Shown here one piece after another: positions 9,775-18,505 of a stretch of 64,000 nucleotides of DNA. Position 1 is the stretch's first letter. Every line of letters begins with the position of its first letter. Made by a program: the position numbers and the translations under genes. The DNA comes from SLFH01 sp050486265 (GTDB taxonomy: Bacteria > Planctomycetota > Phycisphaerae > Phycisphaerales > UBA1924), in contig JBJHCY010000003.1 of NCBI GenBank assembly GCA_050486265.1, positions 62,001-126,000 on the forward strand. The letters run 5' to 3'. The notes beneath the pieces are model-generated. The model was not told the origin of the DNA. It did not search any database and saw only the letters and a list, made by a program, of their open reading frames with translations.

Positions 9775-12108
9775 ATGGTGTCAGATCGATTTTACGGTCG
9801 TGGTCGCGACGCGTTCGCGGCGGAGATGTTCGAGCGTCTGGAGCCGCGGATCGTGCTGGCGGCGATCGACGGGCTGCCGGCGCTGTCGGCCCTGGAGCTC
9901 GACACCAACCCGGTGGTGATGTTCGACACGAATGTCGGGCGGGTTTTCATCGAGCTGTTCCCCCAGGACGCGCCGGGCACGGTCGCGAACTTTCTTGAGT
10001 ATGTCAAAAGGGGCCAGTACTCCGAGAGCTTCTTCCACCGCACGGTCGACGACTTTGTCGTGCAGGGCGGCGGGTTCGTGTTCAACGAGAACGAGGGCTT
10101 CCGACAGATCTTCGAGCCCGACCTGGGCCCGATCCAGAACGAGTTCGGTCGCCCGAACCTCGAGCGCACGATCGCGATGGCCAAGCTCGACCAAGACCCG
10201 AATTCGGCGACCAGCCAGTTCTTCTTCAACATGAATGACAATCCCAGCCTTGACACGCAGAACGGGGGCTTCACCGTATTCGGTCGTGTGCTCGGCGAGG
10301 ATTCTTGGACCGTGATGCAGCTCATCGCAGATCTGAACCGAGAGGATCTGAGAGGCGAGAGCGTGTTTGCTGGCCAGCTCAGAGACCGCTTCGGCAACCT
10401 GCTTTATACTGATGCGGATCGGTTCACGACCACGGATCCGGAAGCGGGCGATCCGAGGACCGTCAACTCGATCGGCGCGCTCGCCCAGGTCCCGCTCACC
10501 AGCAACCTCAACGGCGATGTGCAGCCGGGCAACCTGGTGCAACTGCTCAACGCGCAGATCGTCAAGACGGGCGAGGGCACGGCGTTCTACACCAACCTGG
10601 TCGCCTACCCCGAGGGCTTCGCCTCGCCGACCTCGACCGAGACGCTCAAGCTCGTCAACCCGCACGACACCGCCGTGCAGGTGCAGGTGATCGCCCGCTA
10701 CGAGTTCGGGATGCGCGACACCACGCTGACGGAGATCACCATCCCCGCCAACGCGACGGTCAACATCACGCTGCACGACCCGTCGGACCCGGAGAACTCG
10801 CTGGTCGAGCAGTTCAACCCGTACGCGCTGGAGGTGTACTCGGCCGCGGTGGATTCGGGCGACCCCGCGGCGATCGCCGCCTCGATCAACCGGTTCGACT
10901 TCGGCGACGACACGGGCGAGTCGTTCGTGCTCGTTGCCGAGAACCCGGGCGACCGGGCGACGGCGTGGAACTTCGCGGGCGTGCTCAGCGGCCTGAACGC
11001 CCGGAGCTTCATCGTCTGGCAGAACCTGACCAGCGAGAACGCGGACATCACCGTCCGCCTGTTCTACCGCAACGAGTTCAACGCCTCCATGGAAGAGACG
11101 GCGGACTTCACGCTGGGCGCGAACCGTCGCGGCGGCATCGACCTTTCGACGGTCGGATCCATCGCTGGTCTGCCGGCCAACACGCTGGTGAGTGTCCGTG
11201 TCGAGGCGAACCGGGAGATCGTGACGGCTGCGAGTTCGTTCATCGCCAACGAGACCCTGCCGCCCCGCTCGTCGACGGTCTCGGGCGTGCCCAACGAGGG
11301 CGCGCAGACCGCGATCATCCCGAATGTCGTCGTGCCGACCGGGGGGCGCGCCGTGCTTTCGATCCTGAATGTCGGCGGCTCGCCCTCGATCGCGATCGGC
11401 GTGCAGGCATTCGTCGAGACTTCGCCCGGCAATGTTGCGCAGATCACCACCGGGTTCACCTTGGCGAACAACACCCGCAACCAGCTGATCCTCAACAACC
11501 AGATCGACAACATCTCGACGATCGCACGCGACCAGCCCTTCACCCTGAAGATCGACGGCGGCGCGGGGCGGCTGTTCGTCTCCGGCGTGATGATCGAGTA
11601 CGGCACGCAGAGCGGCGCGCCCGCGGGCGGGCCCGTCGGCGGGTCGGCGGTGCACGCGCTCCGCAACGCGGCGACCGTCCACCACTTCGCCGACTCGTTC
11701 GCCGACCGCATCAGCTCCTCGCAGGGCGCCCGCGAGTCGATCAGCCTCTACAACCCCTTTGCGAATCAGAATGTCACCGTCCGCCTGACCTATCGCTTCG
11801 AGGACGGCACGACGATCCAGACCTCGCTGGTCACCGTCCCCGCGATCTCGCCAGTCACGATCCGGCCCGAGGACAACGCCCAGGTGCTCACCAAGATCGA
11901 CACCGACCCCGAGCGATTCTCCAACTTCAGCATCATGGTCGAGAGCTTTGATATCAGCGGCAACAGTCCTCGCCCGATCGTGGCGTCGCTGCTCCGCCAG
12001 GACAACCGTCCGGGCGACATGAACCGCCTGATCGCTTCGGGCCCGATCCAGTTCGGCGAGATCGTGCCGCTGAACGATCCTCGCTTCCAGCCCGGCTCGC
12101 AGGCCTGA
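9775..12108 (+). CDS. Secreted cyclophilin-type peptidylprolyl isomerase with large beta-rich C-terminal region
   Basis: A 777-residue protein. The N-terminus has MFERLEPRIVLAA (residues 18-30), the LEPR-x-hydrophobic-L signature placed at the start of many planctomycete surface proteins. The cyclophilin domain follows (about 45-215): MFDTNVGRVFIELFPQDAPGTVANF, FFHRTVDDFVVQGGGF, ATSQFFFNMNDN and GGFTVFGRVLG, including the Arg in FHR and the QGG motif of active isomerases. Residues 240-770 consist of several beta-sandwich-like repeats (YNPFANQNVTVRLTYRF and similar segments rich in Asn/Thr/Val) that look like extracellular adhesin or sheath modules. An AGGAG lies 12 bases upstream of ATG 9775. 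A strong terminator follows the gene. The role is probably prolyl isomerisation or scaffold at the cell surface; the C-terminal function is unknown. Confidence 0.88.
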   Translation: MVSDRFYGRGRDAFAAEMFERLEPRIVLAAIDGLPALSALELDTNPVVMFDTNVGRVFIELFPQDAPGTVANFLEYVKRGQYSESFFHRTVDDFVVQGGGFVFNENEGFRQIFEPDLGPIQNEFGRPNLERTIAMAKLDQDPNSATSQFFFNMNDNPSLDTQNGGFTVFGRVLGEDSWTVMQLIADLNREDLRGESVFAGQLRDRFGNLLYTDADRFTTTDPEAGDPRTVNSIGALAQVPLTSNLNGDVQPGNLVQLLNAQIVKTGEGTAFYTNLVAYPEGFASPTSTETLKLVNPHDTAVQVQVIARYEFGMRDTTLTEITIPANATVNITLHDPSDPENSLVEQFNPYALEVYSAAVDSGDPAAIAASINRFDFGDDTGESFVLVAENPGDRATAWNFAGVLSGLNARSFIVWQNLTSENADITVRLFYRNEFNASMEETADFTLGANRRGGIDLSTVGSIAGLPANTLVSVRVEANREIVTAASSFIANETLPPRSSTVSGVPNEGAQTAIIPNVVVPTGGRAVLSILNVGGSPSIAIGVQAFVETSPGNVAQITTGFTLANNTRNQLILNNQIDNISTIARDQPFTLKIDGGAGRLFVSGVMIEYGTQSGAPAGGPVGGSAVHALRNAATVHHFADSFADRISSSQGARESISLYNPFANQNVTVRLTYRFEDGTTIQTSLVTVPAISPVTIRPEDNAQVLTKIDTDPERFSNFSIMVESFDISGNSPRPIVASLLRQDNRPGDMNRLIASGPIQFGEIVPLNDPRFQPGSQA

Positions 12109-12132
12109 GCCTCGGTTCTGGCGATCCTCAGA

Positions 12133-12161
12133 GGGCCGGCTGCTTTCAGCCGGCCCTTTTT
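12133..12161 (+). terminator. Rho-independent terminator after the cyclophilin-like gene
   Basis: A perfect 10-bp stem, GGGCCGGCTG (12133-12142) and CAGCCGGCCC (12147-12156), with a CTTT loop and a run of five T (12157-12161), starts 24 bases after the stop codon at 12108. It is the clearest intrinsic terminator in the window. Confidence 0.92.
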
Positions 12162-12244
12162 CGTGCGCGCCCCGAAGCCCCGGGCCGATCGCAATCTCTG
12201 CCGGTTGCAGGCGTCACCCGGCGCTGACAATCTGGGATCAGGGG

Positions 12245-12385
12245 CGCACGGCGTGGGGCGCTGGGTGAGGCGGCGGCCTTCGGCCGCGGTTTGCTGCTGA
12301 TTTACGACGCTCCGAAGCCAGTCTCGGCCGCAGGCCGAAACCACCCCTGCGCCCAGTTCCCTGCGCCCCGCGCCCGCCGCACTCA
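12245..12385. repeat. Degenerate copy of intergenic repeat family B (GGCCTTCGGCC / GGCCGCAGGCC)
   Basis: This lies in the gene-free stretch 12162-12506. It contains GGCGGCCTTCGGCCGC, then about 45 bp later CTCGGCCGCAGGCCGA, flanked by GC-rich arms (GGGGCGCTGGG; CTGCGCCCAG and CTGCGCCCCGCGCCC). The same order of motifs occurs at 57975-58114, and a half copy at 34649-34678. No coding potential was recognised in 12162-12506; the promoter for the ABC exporter should lie in its last 120 bp. Confidence 0.6.
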
Positions 12386-12506
12386 TGCCTGCTGAGACCT
12401 TCGTGTCAGGGACGAAACAGACAGACCTGCCGGATCATGCGATCGCCCTGCCCCGAAGCCTCGGCCGAGCGGCGCGGGGCGGTGAGCGCCCGTAGACTGC
12501 GGGCTC

Positions 12507-14333
12507 ATGAACGCCTTCTGGGGATTCGCCGGGCGGATGCTGCGTGACCGGGTGCGGATCACGCTGGCGCTTTTGTGCGCGCTCGTCTCGGCGTCGGGGC
12601 TGGGCGCCGGGTTGCTGGCGGTCTACCCGATCCTCGAGACGATCTTCGAGGGCTCGCGCGAGGGGCTGCCCGAGCGGGCCGAGGCGTACAACGCGGGCGA
12701 CCCGTTGATCTCGGTCCCGGTGTGGGTGATCGAGCGCCTGCCCGAGGGCCCGTTCAACGCCGTGGTGGCGATCATGGTCGCGCTGGGGGTGCTGGCGCTC
12801 ATCGGCGGGACGACGAACTTCCTGCACGCGTACCTGTCGCTGTCGGTGGTGTACAAGGCGGTGACGGACATCCGGCGGCGTCTGTTTTCGCGGGTGCTGC
12901 GGATGCCGTTGGGGCTGGCGGTCTCGCGCGGGACTTCCGACGCGATCAGCCGCATCGTCAACGACACGACGCAGCTCGCCTCGGGCATGACGGCGCTGCT
13001 CTCGCGCGCGGTGGCGCAGACGCTCAAGGGTGTTGCGGCGTTCTGTGCGGCGATCATTCTGGATTGGAAGCTCTCGATCGCGGCGATCTTCGCGGGGGTG
13101 ATTATCGCGGTGGTGATCCGCAAGCTCTCGACGCGGATCCGGCGGTACACGCGCCGGGCGCTTGAGCGTCAGGCGGATCTGTACGGGGCGGCGAGCGAGG
13201 CGCTGCAGGGCCTGCGCGTGGTGAAGGTGCACACGACCGAGCGCCACGAGTCGGCGAGGTTCCACACGATCAACAAGGCGGTGATGCGTCACCTGCTCCG
13301 GGCGAGGACCGCCCGGGCGCTGATGAGCCCGCTGAACGAGGTGATCGCGCTGTTTTCGCTGGGGCTGCTGACGATCCTGGCCGCGAGGCTCATCATCGTC
13401 GACAACGCGCTGGACCCGTCGAAGATGCTGCTGACGCTGGGGGCGTTGTTCATCGCCGCGGCGTCGCTGAAGCCGTTGACGGGGATCGTCAACGAGATCC
13501 AGACGGCCGCGGCCGCCGCCGAGCGGATCAAGCAACTGCTCGACACCGAGCCCGAGCCGGGGCACGACGCGGGCCTGCCCCGTCTTTCGCGTCATGCCGA
13601 GTCTGTGCGCTTCGAGGGCGTGGGGTTCACCTACCCCGGGGCGGCGGCGCCGGCGCTCATTGGTGTGGATCTCGAGGTCGCGCACGGGACGACGGTGGCG
13701 GTGGTCGGCCCGAACGGCTCGGGCAAGACGACGCTGCTCTCGCTGGTGCCCCGGCTGTTCGACCCGACGGAGGGGCGCGTGCTCATCGACGGGACGGACA
13801 TCGCGACGGTCGGGGTCCGCAGCCTTCGGCGCCAGATCGGCGTGGTGACCCAGGAGACCGTGCTCTTCGGCGCGACGATCCGCGAGAACATCGCCTACGG
13901 CATGAGCGGCGCGACGGACGAAGAAGTGCGCTCTGCCGCCAGGCGGGCGCGGGCTGCGGAGTTCATCGAGGTTCTGCCCGACGGGTACGAGACGGTGATC
14001 GGCGAGCGGGGATCGACCTTGTCCGGCGGGCAGCGTCAGCGGATCGCGATCGCGCGGGCGATCCTGCGCGACCCGGCGATCCTGATCCTCGACGAGGCGA
14101 CGAGCATGATCGACGCCGACAGCGAGGCGAGGATCGGCGAAGCGTTGGCGGAGTTCAGCGCGGGGCGGACCTGCCTGGTCGTCGCGCACCGGCTGAGCAC
14201 GGTCAAGAACGCCGACAGCATCGTGGTGATGGACAGGGGCGAAGTGGTCGACCGCGGGCGCCACGCCGAGCTTCTGGAGCGGTGCGAGGTCTACCGGCTG
14301 ATCGCCAACCACCAGCTCGTGGCGGCGGAGTAA
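12507..14333 (+). CDS. MsbA-like ABC exporter (membrane and ATPase domains fused)
   Basis: A 608-residue half-transporter of the MsbA/lipid-multidrug type that works as a homodimer in the inner membrane. The first 335 residues hold about six membrane segments (starting RITLALLCALVSASGLGAGLLAVYPIL) with EALQGLRVVKVHTTERHE in the intracellular coupling region. The ATPase domain has Walker A VGPNGSGKTT, Q-loop VVTQETVLFG, signature LSGGQRQRIAIARA, Walker B AILILDEATS and H-loop VVAHRLS, all intact. The periplasmic loop after the first helix is longer than usual (FEGSREGLPERAEAYNAGDP). The substrate is unknown; lipid or glycolipid export would fit the adjacent glycosyltransferases, though these are divergently oriented. 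A small zinc-ribbon gene follows after 9 bp. Confidence 0.92.
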   Translation: MNAFWGFAGRMLRDRVRITLALLCALVSASGLGAGLLAVYPILETIFEGSREGLPERAEAYNAGDPLISVPVWVIERLPEGPFNAVVAIMVALGVLALIGGTTNFLHAYLSLSVVYKAVTDIRRRLFSRVLRMPLGLAVSRGTSDAISRIVNDTTQLASGMTALLSRAVAQTLKGVAAFCAAIILDWKLSIAAIFAGVIIAVVIRKLSTRIRRYTRRALERQADLYGAASEALQGLRVVKVHTTERHESARFHTINKAVMRHLLRARTARALMSPLNEVIALFSLGLLTILAARLIIVDNALDPSKMLLTLGALFIAAASLKPLTGIVNEIQTAAAAAERIKQLLDTEPEPGHDAGLPRLSRHAESVRFEGVGFTYPGAAAPALIGVDLEVAHGTTVAVVGPNGSGKTTLLSLVPRLFDPTEGRVLIDGTDIATVGVRSLRRQIGVVTQETVLFGATIRENIAYGMSGATDEEVRSAARRARAAEFIEVLPDGYETVIGERGSTLSGGQRQRIAIARAILRDPAILILDEATSMIDADSEARIGEALAEFSAGRTCLVVAHRLSTVKNADSIVVMDRGEVVDRGRHAELLERCEVYRLIANHQLVAAE

Positions 14334-14342
14334 GGTTCACCC

Positions 14343-14675
14343 ATGCACGATGCCAACGCCGAGGGCGCCGAGTTTTTCAAGTGCGACTACTGCCTGTCGC
14401 CCTGGTCGGAAGAGCGGCCGATGGTCGAGGGGCACCGGGGCAGCCTGCTGTGCGTGCGCTGTCTCGAGGTCGCGTACCGCGAGCTGGTGATCGAGAAGGG
14501 CGAGGGCGAGCAGATCGCGACGGGGGACGAGTGCCGCCTGTGTCTGCAGAGCAACGACAAGCCGCACTGGCGGAGCCCGGTGGACGAGACGGCGCTGCTC
14601 TGCCGCTCGTGCGTGAAGCGTTGCGCGGCGATCCTGGCCAAGGACAAGGACACGGACTGGACCCCGCCGGCGTGA
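14343..14675 (+). CDS. Small zinc-ribbon protein of unknown function
   Basis: A 110-residue acidic protein with two pairs of CxxC motifs: CDYC and CVRC near residues 14-40, and CRLC and CRSC near 64-91. This spacing fits two treble-clef or ribbon zinc sites. There is no signal peptide or membrane segment. It begins 9 bp after the ABC exporter with a GGAG/AAGG purine stretch near the junction, so it is translated from the same message. I do not recognise the family with certainty; the arrangement FFKCDYC...LCVRC...L resembles small ClpX-like or restriction-associated zinc ribbons. A regulatory or adaptor role is possible. Confidence 0.75.
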   Translation: MHDANAEGAEFFKCDYCLSPWSEERPMVEGHRGSLLCVRCLEVAYRELVIEKGEGEQIATGDECRLCLQSNDKPHWRSPVDETALLCRSCVKRCAAILAKDKDTDWTPPA

Positions 14676-14694
14676 GGCGTGGCGGGGCTCGGGC

Positions 14695-17600
14695 TCAGCC
14701 GCTCTTCTGGTCCGACGAGGGGAGCGGGGGCGAGTTGTCGCTGGGCCTGATCTGGTCTCCCGCGTCCTTGAAAAGCTTGACGACCTTGTCGTCGATCGAG
14801 CGGAGGTGCAGGTCGCGCTGGGGGAAGGAGATCTCGATGCCTGCCTTGCGGAACTCCTCGTCGATCTTCATGTGCAGCGAGTGACGGGTCGGCAGGTTGA
14901 AGGAGATGTGGGGGACGAAGGCGGCGAGGCGGAAGTTCAGCGAGTTGTCGCCGAAGCCCATGAACCAGCAGCTGGGTTCGGGATCCTTCATGATGTCGGG
15001 GTGCTCGTTGGCGACTCGGAGCAGCGTCTCGTGGGCGAGCTTGGTGTCCGAGCCGTAGGCGATGCCGACCTCGACGATGACGCGGAGCGTGTCTTCTGAG
15101 AGCGACCAGTTGATGACGCGCCCGGTGATGAACTCGCGGTTGGGGACGATGAGCTCTTTGCGGTCCCAGTCGGTGATGGTGGTGGCGCGCATCTGGATCT
15201 TGCTGATGCGTCCGCTGGTGTCGCCGACAGTGACGACATCGCCCACGCGGATCGGGCGCTCCAGCAGGATGATGATGCCCGAGACGAAGTTGGCGAAGAT
15301 CTCCTGGAGGCCGAAGGCGAGGCCGAAGGTGAGCGCCGCGACGAGCCACTGCACATTGGTCCAACTGATCCCCACCGCCCCCGCGACCACGAAGATACCG
15401 ATGGCGGTGAGGATGTAGCGGACGATGGTGCTGACGGCGAATCGCCCGCCGCTGTCGAGCGGGAGGCGCTGCAGCAGCATGATCTCGATGACGGCGGGGA
15501 CATTGCGCACCGCGACCACGGCGACAACCGCAAAGACGATGGCGGCGAGCAGGTCCGAGAGCGTGAGGGCGTCGGTCAGGGGCAGTCGTGTTTCGTCGGG
15601 CGGTCGAGAATCGACGCCGGGGGTCATCCCGCCGGGGGGCATGCCCGGGAAGGCGGGTGCGCCCGGGGTCGCCTCTCTCGCGGGAGTTTCGGCCGCGGCG
15701 GGCTCGTCTTCATCGATCAGGAGGGGCGCCGGCGCGGGCTCGCCCCGGTATCGTCTGAGGACTTCGAGGACCTCGGGGCTCTCGGTCTGCTCGCGTTCGT
15801 CGGCGATGGCCAGTCGTGGGTAGAGCTCGACACGGTCGAGCATGTTGAGCGCGGGGAGGACGGGGTGCCAGATGCCCCAGAGGCTGACGAGGAGTGTGAT
15901 CGTGATGGCGAAGCGGATGAGGTGGCGGGTCTGGGCGTCGAGGCCGGGGATGTCGACCTTGTCTTCGTCGACCTTGTCGATCTCCTCGCCCTTCTGCTTG
16001 GGCTCTTCGGGATTCCCGCCCTTCTCGGCCTTCTCGGCCTGGGCCTTGAGCTCGGCGAGGCGGGCCTCGCGGGCGCGGATGGCCTGCTCGATCGCGAGCT
16101 TTCGCCTCGCGATGTACAGCCAGCGCTGCAGCACGCCGCCGATGAGGATGAGCGAGAGGATCAGGCCGAGGGTCAGGCGGAAGCGGTCCTCGATCTCGGC
16201 TGCGGTGTAGACGAACCCGAGCGCGGCGAGGACGATGAGCACGGCCGGGGCGGCGATCGCCAGGTCGAACCAGAGGTAGCGCGTGCGGTCGAGCCAGCCG
16301 CCCTTGTTGGCCTTGAGGAAGGGCGCCATCGCGGCGCCGCTGGGGCGTGCGACGAACCAGATGAACGCGCCCACCGCCGCCATCGCGGTGATGAACGCGG
16401 CGCGTCCGATGGTGTCGAGCGGGTCGAGCAGTTCGCTCATCGACTCGGCGGCTCTGAGCGTGGCGTACGAGATCGTGATGAGCGGGATGTACCAGCGGAG
16501 GTGGCGCCGGACGACACCGGTCGAGGTGTTGTTCCAGCGGAAGTGGTTGATCGCCACCCCGCCCGGGCGCAGCAGGCGCTGGAAAAAGCGGAGCGACAGC
16601 ACGATCCAAGCCGCGTCGCTCAGGGCCAGCCCGACAGCGACGGGCATCCCGTCGGGGGCCTGGCGGAGCGAGACGCCCGCTGCCATAAGCAGCGCGGGCG
16701 TCGGCGTGACCACCAGCAGTTCGGCGAACATCGCCTTGAGCGTGATGGAGACCTTCATTCCCTCGCGTTTGCGGGCGAGCTCGTCGAATGTTCTCGCCCA
16801 GCGGCGCAGCGGGGGGTTGACGAGTATCGCGGCGATCGCGACCAGCGCCGCCGCGAATGTCCCGAGCGGCGAGCGCACGACCGATTCGACCCAGCGGGTC
16901 CACGCCCCGGGGGAGGCGGCGTACTCGGCCAGCCGCCGGAGGCGTCCCGGGCTCCAGTCGCCCAGCACGCTGTGGCTGCGGATCCAGAGCACGCGTTCAT
17001 CGATGAACGAGGCGAAGCCGCCCGCGGCGATGCGAAGATCGCCGACGGTCTGGTCGTACTCGCTCCAGCGCGAGCCGTAGCGGGTCGCGAGGCTGATCAG
17101 GTCGTTGACGAGGTCGCGCCGCAGCTCGACGAACTCGCTGACACCCTCGGCGAGGCGTTCGCGTTCCTCCTCTGGCAGTGCCTGGGTGAGCCGCTCGCGG
17201 TACTCGGGGATGAGGGGGCGCTCTTCGAGGACATCGAAGCGCATCAGCTCGATCTCGCTGTACTCTCTCCGGCGGTTCTCGATCTGCTGGGTCAGGCGGC
17301 GCTGGTCGGGCAGGTTGGCGCGCGCCCTCTTGAGCACCGCGCCGAGCGCCGCGTCCAGCCCGATCGCGCGCACCCGCTCGCGCGTCCGCTCGAAGTCGGC
17401 CAGCACGCGCGAGAGCTCGGCCCGCTGCTGGTCCAGGCTGGATTCGAGGTCGCCGACGCGCCGGGTCGTCTCGGCCAGCGCTTGGGCGAGCTCGATGTTC
17501 CGCTCGGCGAACTCACGGATCGCCGCCGGCCGGTCTTCCGCGAGGCGGGCGAGCTCGCGGGCTCGCTCGGTGCGCAGGCGCGCCGTGTCGCGCCGGATCT

Positions 17601-18402
17601 CGTCGACGCGCTGCTGGAGGATCGCCACTTCCTGCTGCGCCCGGTCGCGTCGCCTGACCTCCAGCTCAAGCTGCGGGCCGATCATCGCCTCCGTCGAGTC
17701 CATGAACCGCAGCTCTTCGTTGTTCGTCGCGATCCGCGTCCGCAGCTCACGCTGACGCGCGAGCTGCTGGTACCGCTGCGCCCGCACGACGCGGGGGTCG
17801 TCGCCGTCGGCGGGCGGTGAGGCCAGCGCCTGCTGGACCGACGCGAGCTCGGACTCGCGCTGGGGCTGCAGCTCGCGGAGCGCCGCCCGACGCGCGGCGC
17901 GGCGCTCGGGCTCGCCCTCCAGCCTCGTGATCTCCTGCTGGTGTCGCGCGAGCTCCGACCGGGCTCTGGCCAGCTCGGCCTCCAGCTCCGAGAGGCTCAT
18001 CTCGGCGTAGCGAGTCCGGTCGATCTCTTCGCGGGGGCGCTGAAGGCGTTCTCTGATCTCGGCGATGCGCTGCGGCGCCTCGTCGGCCTGGGTCCGGAAC
18101 TGCTCGCCCGCCGAGGCGCGCTGCGCCTGGGCCACCAGCGACTCCCGCGCGGCGCGCAGCGCCGCCTCGATCCGCTCACGGTCGGCGCCGTCGATGTTCT
18201 GGTCGTCGGCGACCCGCCTGGCCAGCGCATCGATCGCCTCGACGCTCACCTCGTCGGGCAACGACGCCTGCGCCGGGCGCGACGATTGCTCGGCGGTCTG
18301 CGGGCCCGGGCCCGCGGCGTTGCCCTGCCCAAGCAGCGGAGACGACCAGCAAGCAAGCAGCAGCGAGGCCAGGATCGGGAGTGCGCGTCGAGCGTGAGGC
18401 AT
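14695..18402 (-). CDS. Large MscS-family mechanosensitive channel (MscK/KefA-like)
   Basis: A 1235-residue inner-membrane protein. The start ATG 18402 gives a signal peptide (MPHARRALPILASLLLACWSS). Residues about 60-480 are a long charged coiled-coil region, presumably periplasmic, with ELEAELARARSELARHQQEIT type heptads. About eight to ten membrane segments follow, interrupted by a charged cytosolic loop (KAQAEKAEKGGNPEEPKQKGEEIDKVDEDKVD). The C-terminus is the MscS core: pore helix VAALTFGLAFGLQEIFANFVSGIIIL, ERPIRVGDVVTVGDTSGRISKIQMRATTI, then the cytosolic cage ending in FPQRDLHL. This is the architecture of MscK/YjeP-type channels that release solutes on hypo-osmotic shock. It lies 103 bp downstream of the SecA-like gene on the same strand; whether it belongs to that unit is uncertain. 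Confidence 0.9.
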   Translation of the reverse strand: MPHARRALPILASLLLACWSSPLLGQGNAAGPGPQTAEQSSRPAQASLPDEVSVEAIDALARRVADDQNIDGADRERIEAALRAARESLVAQAQRASAGEQFRTQADEAPQRIAEIRERLQRPREEIDRTRYAEMSLSELEAELARARSELARHQQEITRLEGEPERRAARRAALRELQPQRESELASVQQALASPPADGDDPRVVRAQRYQQLARQRELRTRIATNNEELRFMDSTEAMIGPQLELEVRRRDRAQQEVAILQQRVDEIRRDTARLRTERARELARLAEDRPAAIREFAERNIELAQALAETTRRVGDLESSLDQQRAELSRVLADFERTRERVRAIGLDAALGAVLKRARANLPDQRRLTQQIENRRREYSEIELMRFDVLEERPLIPEYRERLTQALPEEERERLAEGVSEFVELRRDLVNDLISLATRYGSRWSEYDQTVGDLRIAAGGFASFIDERVLWIRSHSVLGDWSPGRLRRLAEYAASPGAWTRWVESVVRSPLGTFAAALVAIAAILVNPPLRRWARTFDELARKREGMKVSITLKAMFAELLVVTPTPALLMAAGVSLRQAPDGMPVAVGLALSDAAWIVLSLRFFQRLLRPGGVAINHFRWNNTSTGVVRRHLRWYIPLITISYATLRAAESMSELLDPLDTIGRAAFITAMAAVGAFIWFVARPSGAAMAPFLKANKGGWLDRTRYLWFDLAIAAPAVLIVLAALGFVYTAAEIEDRFRLTLGLILSLILIGGVLQRWLYIARRKLAIEQAIRAREARLAELKAQAEKAEKGGNPEEPKQKGEEIDKVDEDKVDIPGLDAQTRHLIRFAITITLLVSLWGIWHPVLPALNMLDRVELYPRLAIADEREQTESPEVLEVLRRYRGEPAPAPLLIDEDEPAAAETPAREATPGAPAFPGMPPGGMTPGVDSRPPDETRLPLTDALTLSDLLAAIVFAVVAVVAVRNVPAVIEIMLLQRLPLDSGGRFAVSTIVRYILTAIGIFVVAGAVGISWTNVQWLVAALTFGLAFGLQEIFANFVSGIIILLERPIRVGDVVTVGDTSGRISKIQMRATTITDWDRKELIVPNREFITGRVINWSLSEDTLRVIVEVGIAYGSDTKLAHETLLRVANEHPDIMKDPEPSCWFMGFGDNSLNFRLAAFVPHISFNLPTRHSLHMKIDEEFRKAGIEISFPQRDLHLRSIDDKVVKLFKDAGDQIRPSDNSPPLPSSDQKSG

Positions 18403-18505
18403 AAAAGGTGTTTTCCGTCTGATTCGAGGTCGGGAACGGCTCCGAGCCAGCAGGATAGCGGGCGGCCCAGCCTCGGAAAGGAACGCGACGCAGTGCGCCC
18501 ACGCG

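Noticed and set aside
12435..14312. 625-codon open frame antisense to the ABC exporter
   Set aside because: Its Arg/His/Asp/Pro composition is that of a mirror frame, while the plus strand has all ABC motifs.
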